From Dokdonella sp. (GTDB lineage: Bacteria > Pseudomonadota > Gammaproteobacteria > Xanthomonadales > Rhodanobacteraceae), in assembly GCF_019634815.1 (NCBI RefSeq), contig NZ_JAHCAP010000010.1, forward strand, positions 1 to 64,000: DNA of 64,000 nt, read 5' to 3'. Each line of letters opens with the position of its first letter. Positions within the stretch are counted from its first letter, which is position 1. Of the stretch, positions 19,801-26,047 are shown one piece after another. Both the position numbers and the translations under genes were made by a program. Under the pieces are notes generated by a model, which was not told the DNA's origin, made no database searches, and saw nothing but the letters and a program-made list of their open reading frames with translations.

Positions 19801-19962
19801 GCGGTGGTCGGCGTGCAGCCGTTCGGCGGCGAGGGCTTGTCGGGCACGGGCCCCAAGGCCGGCGGCCCGCATTACCTGCTGCGCTTCGCCACCGAGCGCA
19901 CGCTCACGGTCAACACCACCGCCGCGGGCGGCAACGCCTCCCTGCTCACCCTCGGCGAGTGA
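16813..19962 (+). CDS. putA: Bifunctional proline dehydrogenase / P5C dehydrogenase PutA
   Basis: This 1049-residue enzyme oxidises proline to glutamate. The FAD-dependent proline dehydrogenase half shows YRYSYDMLGEAALT, SVKLSALHPRYE, CVRLVKGAYWDSEIKRAQ and QFATHNAHTIAAI. The NAD-dependent aldehyde dehydrogenase half shows ISPWNFPLAIFMGQVAAGLA, the catalytic glutamate in AETGGQNALI and the cysteine in FDSAGQRCSAARV. The length and opening lack the ribbon-helix-helix repressor domain of long PutA proteins, so it cannot autoregulate as E. coli PutA does. The start is a TTG (LSESLLPELPPAPD); the frame upstream has no nearby ATG or GTG and loses similarity. Confidence 0.95.
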   Translation: MSESLLPELPPAPDPIWARMTGAWSRDETECVDDLLAQASLPPADRTRVLAHAADLVARVRARASEQTVVESFMRQYDLSSEEGVLLMCVAEALLRIPDKTTADKLIRDKLGEADWKKHLGGSSSVLVNASTWGLMLTGRLVNLAEETRRDFTGALKRLIGRSGEPVIRLAVRQAMRIMGHQFVMGRSIDEALDRSAQKGYADYRYSYDMLGEAALTQPDAERYHKAYKDAIAALGARGPFADVIEAPSISVKLSALHPRYEIAKRGRVLAELTPKVLELAQLAMANGIGMTVDAEEADRLELSLEIVGTVFAHESLAGWNGFGLAIQAYQKRCPFVIDWLTETARKVGRRWCVRLVKGAYWDSEIKRAQELGLSGYPVFTRKPNTDVSYLACAKRLFAAGSSLIYPQFATHNAHTIAAIHHHAQGHAFEFQRLHGMGTDLYAEVIGRDKLDVPCRVYAPVGSHEDLLPYLVRRLLENGANSSFVNRIVDESVAIDELVADPCDTVRAFTSKPHPRIALPVGLYGQQRKNSMGVNLANDNELKALAEAVNAKHGPWSAAPLVPGSNSGEAVRDVTNPADRREVVGQSRNADAATIEKALANALAAQDAWDTMPAASRATILEHAADLLESRRGEFVALCVREAGKTIPAAISEVREAVDMCRYYAAMSRKLFGAPEQLPGPTGESNQLFLRGRGVFVCISPWNFPLAIFMGQVAAGLAAGNAVIAKPADQTTLIGHAAIKLLHEAGVPEAVVQYVPCKGSVLGNTLLTRPEVAGVCFTGSTETAWTINRTLAARNAPIAALIAETGGQNALIADSSALPEQLVKDVLASAFDSAGQRCSAARVLFVQEDIADKVIGMLKGAMDELVVGDPAKLSTDVGPVIDEPSRKFLVEHAARMDQQAKPINTARLADGSDNGTFFAPRAYEIPSLSLLTGEVFGPVLHVLRWKASDLDGVIDAINGTGFGLTLGVHSRIDDTVSHIAKRAKVGNCYVNRNQIGAVVGVQPFGGEGLSGTGPKAGGPHYLLRFATERTLTVNTTAAGGNASLLTLGE

Positions 19963-20278
19963 GCGGTGCGCCCTGTCCGCGTCGCGGGCGGGCAGGGCAT
20001 CGATGGATCGGCTTCAAGACAACGCTGAATTGCGTCGCGCGCGTCATTCCAGAGGATTCCAGAGAATGCCGGAATCCATTGCTTCAAGGCTCTGCCGAAG
20101 AGCTGGATCCCGGCTTTCGCCGGGATGACGACTTGCTCGATGACGGCCCCACGCGGGCCGTGTTCGCGCGCACATGAGTGGCTGACTGCGGGCGTTCATC
20201 GCGCCCCGATGGCGCCGGTTGGGGTTCCCGGCGACCTTTTGCATATCGGGAAGGGAGTTCTTTCCCAAGGAGCCCCCG
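19963..20278. other. Intergenic region between putA and the beta-helix gene
   Basis: This 316-bp gap has no gene-like frame. It contains an interspersed palindromic element at 20042-20130 and, close to the next gene, a good AAGGAG ribosome site. Confidence 0.5.
20042..20130. repeat. Xanthomonad-type palindromic interspersed element with strong hairpin
   Basis: The element is bounded by CGTCATTCC at 20042 and its near-inverse GGGATGACG ending at 20130. Its right part is a perfect stem, ATCCCGGC-TTTC-GCCGGGAT (20107-20126). This 'GTCATTCC...GGGATGAC' layout is that of short interspersed repeats common between genes in Xanthomonadales. Located 79 bp after putA, the hairpin could also end or protect the putA transcript; there is no U-run. 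Confidence 0.6.
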
Positions 20279-21418
20279 ATGTCCCGCTTTCGAACCACGA
20301 TCCTGCGCGCCCCCCTGATCCTGTGCCTCGCCCTGCCCGGCCTCGCCCAGGCGGCCACTTACTGCGTGCGCAACCACACCGAGCTGCAGCAGGCACTCAC
20401 CGCAGCGGCTGCTTCACCGGGCGACGACGAGATCAGGATCCGGGAAGGCGTCTACACCACCTTCAACGGCACCTTCACCTACACCGCACAGACCACCGGC
20501 TGGCTGTTCATCGTCGGCGGCTACTACACCGTCGATGGCAACGACTGCGCGCAGATGCGCATGGACGCCTCACGCACGATTCTCGACGGCGCGGGCCAGA
20601 ACCAGGTGTTGAGAATCACCTTGCTGCCCCCCGCCGGAACCACGACGAGCGCGCGCCTGGGCGTCATGAACCTCAGCATCGCCAATGGCTACGGGGATTC
20701 CGCGACGTTCGTGCGGGGCGGCGGCGTCGACATGTCATCGTTCTCGGATGGCTATACCGAACTGTGGCTGGAGAACGTGATCGTTGCCGCCAGCAAGGGC
20801 TATTTCGGCGGCGGCGCCAACCTCTATGCAAAAAACGGACTGGCACGCATCGCCAACAGCCTGTTCGACGACAACCAGGCGCCAACCACGGCCTACGGCC
20901 ACGCATCCATCACGGTCGTCTCCACGTTGGAGAACCTCGCCCATCCGGTGGTCATCGCCAACAGCAGCTTCGTGCGTGGCCGCTGCGCGGGCAATGGCAC
21001 CCGCGGCTGCGGCGTTGGCGTCGGCCTGCCGGCCGGGGTGCATCTGGACGTGCTCAACAGCCTGTTCTTCGACAATGCGATCTCCGATCTCAACATCGAA
21101 GGCATGGCGAACATCGGCCTGGGCAATGGCAGCGCGAGCGCCGACTCCAGCCTGATTGGCACGCTCAGCGGCAACCTGCCGCTCACGGCGACCCGTGCAC
21201 TCGCGGGCGATCCCGCCTTCGTCGACGCGACCAACGGAAATTTCCGCCTGCGCAACGATTCGCCGTTCATCAATCAGGCCCTGGCGACGATTCCGTACTA
21301 TCCCCTCAGCATGCTCGATCTCGATGCCAAGCTGCGCACGCGCTTTGACGCGATGGACCCCGGGCCCTACGAGAACCAGACCTGGGACATCCTGTTCGTC
21401 GATGGCTTCGACGACTGA
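20279..21418 (+). CDS. Secreted right-handed beta-helix protein with C-terminal DGFD motif
   Basis: The 379-residue protein starts with a signal peptide (ILRAPLILCLALPGLAQAAT), and AAGGAG lies 7 bases before the ATG. The body is a run of short repeats of the parallel beta-helix kind (LWLENVIVAASKGYFGGGAN, HPVVIANSSFVRG, LDVLNSLFFDNAI). It ends with GDPAFVDATNGNFRLRNDSP, matching the choice-of-anchor Q region, in which the DP-x-F-V and R-L-x-x-x-SP pattern is conserved. The last residues are ILFVDGFDD. Such proteins are exported; some relatives cleave polysaccharides, but no catalytic residues are evident. A tailored sorting role of the last motif is speculative. Confidence 0.75.
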   Translation: MSRFRTTILRAPLILCLALPGLAQAATYCVRNHTELQQALTAAAASPGDDEIRIREGVYTTFNGTFTYTAQTTGWLFIVGGYYTVDGNDCAQMRMDASRTILDGAGQNQVLRITLLPPAGTTTSARLGVMNLSIANGYGDSATFVRGGGVDMSSFSDGYTELWLENVIVAASKGYFGGGANLYAKNGLARIANSLFDDNQAPTTAYGHASITVVSTLENLAHPVVIANSSFVRGRCAGNGTRGCGVGVGLPAGVHLDVLNSLFFDNAISDLNIEGMANIGLGNGSASADSSLIGTLSGNLPLTATRALAGDPAFVDATNGNFRLRNDSPFINQALATIPYYPLSMLDLDAKLRTRFDAMDPGPYENQTWDILFVDGFDD

Positions 21419-21463
21419 AGCTGCGCGCCCACAATGCGCCGGCGCCATGGACTGGCGGCGCGC

Positions 21464-21492
21464 AAAAAGCAACGGGCACCGCATGGGTGCCC
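21464..21492 (-). terminator. Rho-independent terminator of the FadL-type gene
   Basis: GGGCACC-GCATG-GGTGCCC (21474-21492) forms a 7-bp stem. Read on the minus strand it is followed by GTTGCTTTTT, a short U-run. It lies 35 bp past the stop of the FadL-like gene and may also stop the convergent beta-helix transcript. Confidence 0.65.
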
Positions 21493-21526
21493 GCCACCTC
21501 CCTCCCCAAATGGTACGTCTCGTCGA

Positions 21527-22864
21527 TCAGAAGGTAATCTGGCCGGAGAAGCCGAGCAGGTTGCCGTAGCTCTCGAAATGACCGACGAGGGTGTCGTAGG
21601 TCGACGAGGTGTCATTGATCACGCCATCGTCAACGAACAAGTGCGCGAAACCGACGCTGAACCGCATGGTATCGCTGTAGGCATAGTCGGCGCCGAAGGC
21701 GATCCATTTGCGTGAGCCATCGGGCACGCGCGGATCACGATGCTCGTCGACCGTAGGCGTCTGGTCATAGGCAACGCCGCCGCGCAGGGTCCACTTGTCG
21801 TTGAGGCGATAATCGGCACCGACCGAGACGAACCAGGTGTCCTCGAAACCGAAGATCGTCGGGCGGTTGTAGGCCGCCTGCGCCGGATTGGCGTAATTGA
21901 CCACGAGCTTGTCAAAACTCGACCAGTGCGTGTAGCCGACGTCGGCACCAAAACTCAGACGATCGTTGGCCGTGTGCCACCAGCTCACGCGTGCATAGGC
22001 CGGCGTGTTGAAGTCGGCCACGCCATCGGTATTGACGAAGGCGCCGTTGAAGTAAGGCAACAGGTTCGACGGCACTTCGAAGGTCGCCTTGCCATCGATC
22101 GTGTGGTCGATCTGCGAGCGGAAATTGAAGCCGATGCGATCATTGTCGGTCGGCTTCCACAGCAGGCCCAAGCCCCAACCGAAGCCCCAGTCGCTGCCCT
22201 TGAGCTGGGCGCGGGCATCGGCTTCCTGCGGCAGCCAGGCCCCATTGGTCGGCTGGGCGAGGATGGTGCCGAGATTGACCGCCTGGCCCAGCGTCGCGCT
22301 GGTGCGCTGGATGACCAGGCTCAGGCCGAGCGAGAACTCATCCGAAGCCTTCCACGAGCCAGCCACGGTGATTGCCGGCGACTGCAGTTTGGTGGTCTGG
22401 GCGAGATAACGGCCCATCCAGCGGTCGTTGTACTCGGTCTGGAAGCCGTAGGGCACGGTCATGGCGGCGCCGATAACGAACTGGTCGTTGATTGGCCGGA
22501 CGTAGTAGGCAGCCGGCACCGGGATCACGGCGCCACCGTTGCCGCCGTCGCCACCGGTCAGCGGACGCCCGAGGAGATCGGTACCGCTGCCGTGGAACTG
22601 GGTGCTGAACTGGATTGCAGTCACGTCGGCCTGCAGGCACGACACATTGAACTGGCTCATCGCTGCCGGATTGTTGACCACCATCGAGCAGTCACCCGGC
22701 GCCGAGGCTCCGCCTGCATAGGCACGACCCAGGGCAATCGCATCGTTTTCCGCAAGCTGGAAACCGGCCGCCTGAGCAGTGCCCGTCATCATCGCCAGCG
22801 CCACCGCAAACGGCAGGGCGGCCAGCGCGGGACTGACTCGGAAACGGAATGGGGTGTGCTGCAT
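21527..22864 (-). CDS. Outer-membrane FadL/OmpP1/TodX family transporter
   Basis: This 445-residue protein has a signal peptide ending in MTGTAQA and then GFQLAENDAIALGRAYAGGA, the standard FadL hatch start, with VVNNPAAMSQF matching the family's NPA block. The rest alternates as beta-strands and closes with LGFSGQITF, a typical final barrel strand ending in phenylalanine. It should import long-chain fatty acids or other hydrophobic molecules across the outer membrane. AAGGAG lies 9 bases before the ATG. It is divergent from an esterase gene, which suggests a shared lipid or ester substrate. Confidence 0.9.
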   Translation of the reverse strand: MQHTPFRFRVSPALAALPFAVALAMMTGTAQAAGFQLAENDAIALGRAYAGGASAPGDCSMVVNNPAAMSQFNVSCLQADVTAIQFSTQFHGSGTDLLGRPLTGGDGGNGGAVIPVPAAYYVRPINDQFVIGAAMTVPYGFQTEYNDRWMGRYLAQTTKLQSPAITVAGSWKASDEFSLGLSLVIQRTSATLGQAVNLGTILAQPTNGAWLPQEADARAQLKGSDWGFGWGLGLLWKPTDNDRIGFNFRSQIDHTIDGKATFEVPSNLLPYFNGAFVNTDGVADFNTPAYARVSWWHTANDRLSFGADVGYTHWSSFDKLVVNYANPAQAAYNRPTIFGFEDTWFVSVGADYRLNDKWTLRGGVAYDQTPTVDEHRDPRVPDGSRKWIAFGADYAYSDTMRFSVGFAHLFVDDGVINDTSSTYDTLVGHFESYGNLLGFSGQITF

Positions 22865-23027
22865 GACGACGGCTCCTTGGGCAGAAAATCTGCGTGGAAA
22901 TGGATTGATCAGCCGTGATATTAACGTCATCTTTACCGGACTGACCATCGTGCGCTGCCGCAAACGGTGGCGTATGGTCGGCACCGGGCGAAGGCCATCC
23001 ACAGAAGTTCCGGAGCACCTGGAAGCG

Positions 23028-23960
23028 ATGAGGTCGGATCAGTCTGCAAGGCGTGTTCCCACGCGGGTCGCGTGGTCGGCCCTGCTCGCGTTCGGCCTCG
23101 TCGTGCCAGCTTCCGCGGCGCAGACCGTGGTGCTGCCCGCATCGGCATGTCCGCAGTCCGATCCACTGTTCGCCGATGGTTTCCAGAACGCAGTGCCGAT
23201 CCCGTCGGCGCCCTCCAACGGCAGTGGGGGGCTCTATCCGGGCAACATCACGCGCACGATCAACGTGCCCAGCCTGGGCAGCCGCAGTTACTACCTCCAC
23301 GTTCCGGGCAGCTACGCTCCAGCGCAGCCCTGGCCGCTGCTGTTGGCCCTGCGCGGCACCAGCGCGAACAGCCAACCCGCGCGCGAGGCCGCCGCGCAGC
23401 AGATCCGCAACAACTGGGCAAGCTGGGCTGACAGCGCGGGCTTCATCGTGATCGCGCCGGTGGGCAATGCCGGCTCCAATCCGAATGCGAGCGGCTGGGG
23501 TGCTCCAGGCGATGGCGCGGAAATTTCCACCGCCCTCGACGATGCCATCGCGCATTACAACATCGAGCAAAGCCGCATCTATCTGTGGGGCTTTTCCGCC
23601 GGCGCGCATTACGGTCACGATCTGGCGCTCAACCACACCGACTTCTTTGCGGCCTATGGCGTCAGCGCGGGCTCGCTCGAAGCCTATGCCTGCACCGACG
23701 ATGGCTCGTACCCACCCACTTGCGCCGCACTGCTCACAGGTGCGCAGCCGAAGATCCCGGTCGACATCCACCTTGGCAACAACGATCCGCTGGCCAACCC
23801 GCCCTACACCGCCGCCGGCGATGCAGCGCGCTTCGCAGCCCATGGCTGGGTGCCCAACCGCACTCTCCACTACACGCTGTTCAGTGGCGGCCATACCTAC
23901 ACCGTCGCCCAGCTCGGCGAGATCTGGAACCACCTGTGCCCGTTCGCGCTCGGCCCCTGA
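23028..23960 (+). CDS. Secreted alpha/beta-hydrolase (polyester depolymerase/feruloyl esterase-like)
   Basis: The 310-residue protein has a signal peptide (RVAWSALLAFGLVVPASAAQ). The fold shows LLLALRGTSANSQPA, the nucleophile elbow LWGFSAGAHYGHD (G-x-S-x-G), a late aspartate in LGNNDPLA and histidine in FSGGHTY, as in LpqC/PHB-depolymerase-type esterases. Substrate is unknown. Right after the signal peptide is DPLFADGFQ, a motif that elsewhere in this window sits at the C-terminus of exported proteins. An upstream ATG would place a long polar head before the signal peptide, so 23028 is preferred. Confidence 0.75.
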   Translation: MRSDQSARRVPTRVAWSALLAFGLVVPASAAQTVVLPASACPQSDPLFADGFQNAVPIPSAPSNGSGGLYPGNITRTINVPSLGSRSYYLHVPGSYAPAQPWPLLLALRGTSANSQPAREAAAQQIRNNWASWADSAGFIVIAPVGNAGSNPNASGWGAPGDGAEISTALDDAIAHYNIEQSRIYLWGFSAGAHYGHDLALNHTDFFAAYGVSAGSLEAYACTDDGSYPPTCAALLTGAQPKIPVDIHLGNNDPLANPPYTAAGDAARFAAHGWVPNRTLHYTLFSGGHTYTVAQLGEIWNHLCPFALGP

Positions 23961-24017
23961 TGCCCGCACGTGCTGGATGACTTGCGCCGTGCCGCTCCTC
24001 CGACAACCAGGGAACCG

Positions 24018-24614
24018 ATGAGCAAACGTTACGACCGGCACTACTTCGACAAGTGGTATCGCAGCGACCAGCACCGCGTCGGTTCGCGTGCGCAGCTCGC
24101 GCGCAAGGTCGCGATGGTGGTGCATCTGGCCGAGTTCTATCTCGCGCGCCCCTTGCGCAGCGTGCTCGATGTCGGCTGCGGAGAGGCGCCTTGGCGCGCG
24201 CCCCTGCTGCGCCTGCGCCCGGAGCTGCACTACCGCGGTCTGGATTCCAGCGAATACGTGGTGCAGCGCTTCGGTCGCAGCCGCAACATCGGCCTCGCCC
24301 GCTTCGGCGAGCTTGCGCAGCTGCGTTTCGATGAACGATTCGACCTCATCGTCTGCAGCGACATACTGCATTACGTGCCTGCCGCCGAATTGCGGCGTGG
24401 CCTGTCGGGATTCTCCGAACTGCTCGACGGCATGGCCTTCATCGAAGTGTTCACCAGCGCCGATCGCCCCGATGGCGACCTCGACGGCTTCATCCGCCGC
24501 AGTCCGGCCTGGTACCGCGCGCGCTTTCTCGACGCGGGTCTCTTGCCCTGTGGTTCGCAGGCCTATCTCGGCCCAAGGTTGATGAAATCGGTCGCCGCGC
24601 TCGAATGCCTGTAA
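24018..24614 (+). CDS. Class I SAM-dependent methyltransferase
   Basis: This 198-residue protein has motif I SVLDVGCGEAPWRAPLLRL, an acidic end of strand 2 (YRGLDSSEYVV), and FDLIVCSDILHYVP as motif IV/post-I, all of the Rossmann-like methyltransferase fold. No feature reveals the acceptor. A ribosome site (AGGGA) precedes the ATG by 4 bases. It stands 57 bp after the esterase on the same strand and just before a remnant of nagB-II, so it may have replaced part of that gene. Confidence 0.85.
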   Translation: MSKRYDRHYFDKWYRSDQHRVGSRAQLARKVAMVVHLAEFYLARPLRSVLDVGCGEAPWRAPLLRLRPELHYRGLDSSEYVVQRFGRSRNIGLARFGELAQLRFDERFDLIVCSDILHYVPAAELRRGLSGFSELLDGMAFIEVFTSADRPDGDLDGFIRRSPAWYRARFLDAGLLPCGSQAYLGPRLMKSVAALECL

Positions 24615-24621
24615 TTCAAGA

Positions 24622-24801
24622 ATGCCTGCCCGGCGCCAAGCGGCGGCGGGCGATCTTGCTTTCGCGGCGACCACCCATCCCGCCTGCACACCAATCGCCG
24701 CAGCGCACGCGTTCTATCATGTGGCCAATGCGCTGGCGGTGCGGCGTGGCCGCAACCCTGATCTGCCACCGCATCTGCGCAAGGTCACGGAAACGGTGTG
24801 A
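24622..24801 (+). pseudogene. C-terminal vestige of SIS-domain glucosamine-6-phosphate deaminase (NagB-II)
   Basis: The frame ending at TGA 24799-24801 reads AFYHVANALAVRRGRNPDLP and then PHLRKVTETV. This is the signature tail of SIS-domain deaminases of the GlmS/NagB-II type. Only about the last 45-55 residues are recognisable; the two SIS domains are absent and the methyltransferase ends at 24614. The stop overlaps the nagA start (TGATG), preserving the coupling expected in an intact nagB-nagA operon. It could also be translated as a short peptide, but no ribosome site or fold is apparent. Confidence 0.65.
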
Positions 24802-25946
24802 TGGAAGCAGCTTTCGTCAATGGTCGGGTCTTGCTCGACTCCGGTTTCAGCGAAGACTGTGCCGTGCTCGTGCGCGGCGAGCACATCAGCGCGATCGTGG
24901 CGCACGACGACCCGCGCGTGCAGGCTTGCGCGCACCACCACGACCTGAAGGGCAATATCCTGCTGCCCGGCTTCATCGACGTGCAGGTCAATGGCGGCGG
25001 CGGCGTGCTGTTCAACGACGCGCCGACGCTCGACAGCATCCGCCGCATCGGCGCCGCGCATCGGCGCTTCGGCACCACCGGGTTCCTGCCGACCCTGGTG
25101 AGCGATGAGATCGAGGTGATGCGTGCCGCGATCGGCGCCGTGCAGGCAGCGATCGATGCCGGCGTGCCGGGCGTGCTCGGCATCCATCTCGAAGGTCCCT
25201 ACATCGCGGCGGCCAAACGCGGCGCCCATGATGCCGCGAGGTTCCGCCTGCCCGATGCGGAAGAATTCGAGCTGGTGTGCTCCTTGCGCGGTGGCCGCAC
25301 CGTGCTCACGCTAGCACCCGAACAGGCGGCACCGGAATTGGTGCGCGCCTTCCGCGAACGCGGTGTGATTGTCAGCCTCGGTCACAGCAATGCCAGCTAC
25401 GAGCAGGCGCGTGCGGCACTGGATGCCGGCGCATCCGGCTTCACCCACCTGTACAACGCGATGTCGCCACTGCAGGGACGCGCACCCGGCATGGTCGGCG
25501 CCGCGCTCGAGGACGCCGGGAGCTGGGTCGGCATCATTGTCGATGGCCATCATGTGCACCCGGCCAGCCTGCGCGTTGCACGCGCAGCCAAGCCCCACGG
25601 CAAACTCATGCTTGTCACCGACGCGATGCCGCCGGTGGGCGCCGACAGCGGCGACTTCATGCTCGCAGGTCAGCGCGTGATCACCCGCAACGGCCGTTGT
25701 GAAAACGAACAAGGTTCGCTCGCCGGCTCGGCGCTCGACATGGCCGGCGCGCTGCGCAACACGATCGCATGGCTGGACGTGCCGCTCGCGGAGGCCGCAC
25801 GCATGGCCTCGACCTCGCCCGCCGATTTCCTCGACCTGTCCGCTTCACGTGGGCGCATCGCACCGGGCCTGGTCGCCGACCTGGTCGAGCTGGATGCGGA
25901 TCTGCAGGTCCGACGCGCGTGGACCCTGGGCGTCGCTGCGGCTTGA
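24801..25946 (+). CDS. nagA: N-acetylglucosamine-6-phosphate deacetylase
   Basis: This 381-residue amidohydrolase has the family blocks GFIDVQVNGGGGVLFND, the metal-ligand HLEGPYIAAAKRGAHD, LGHSNASYEQARAALDAGAS, THLYNAMSPLQGR, IIVDGHHVHP and the catalytic aspartate in LMLVTDAMPPVG. It removes acetate from GlcNAc-6-P in amino-sugar or murein recycling. The product normally goes to a deaminase; here the gene directly upstream is only a vestige of one, so the deaminase must be elsewhere or replaced by GlmS running in reverse. Confidence 0.93.
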   Translation: MEAAFVNGRVLLDSGFSEDCAVLVRGEHISAIVAHDDPRVQACAHHHDLKGNILLPGFIDVQVNGGGGVLFNDAPTLDSIRRIGAAHRRFGTTGFLPTLVSDEIEVMRAAIGAVQAAIDAGVPGVLGIHLEGPYIAAAKRGAHDAARFRLPDAEEFELVCSLRGGRTVLTLAPEQAAPELVRAFRERGVIVSLGHSNASYEQARAALDAGASGFTHLYNAMSPLQGRAPGMVGAALEDAGSWVGIIVDGHHVHPASLRVARAAKPHGKLMLVTDAMPPVGADSGDFMLAGQRVITRNGRCENEQGSLAGSALDMAGALRNTIAWLDVPLAEAARMASTSPADFLDLSASRGRIAPGLVADLVELDADLQVRRAWTLGVAAA

Positions 25947-26001
25947 TGGCGGCGCCAAGTCGCGGCACGGCGCACGCGACCGGAAAGCCATTGCTGGCGC
26001 A

Positions 26002-26029
26002 GGCCGGCATCCCGCACGGGATACCGGCC
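26002..26029. terminator. Strong hairpin between convergent nagA and the Ig-repeat gene
   Basis: GGCCGGCATCCC and GGGATACCGGCC pair as a 12-bp stem with one mismatch around a GCAC loop. It sits between two converging stops and could end both transcripts, but neither side has a clear U-run. Confidence 0.45.
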
Positions 26030-26047
26030 GCGCGGTAGAGACCTTGC

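Noticed and set aside
22692-24689. 665-codon minus-strand frame across esterase and methyltransferase
   Set aside because: Both plus-strand genes have catalytic motifs and signal or ribosome sites; the minus frame has none.
26002-26029. Hairpin as a riboswitch or attachment site
   Set aside because: A simple 12-bp stem between convergent stops with no conserved core or flanking direct repeats; a terminator role is simpler.
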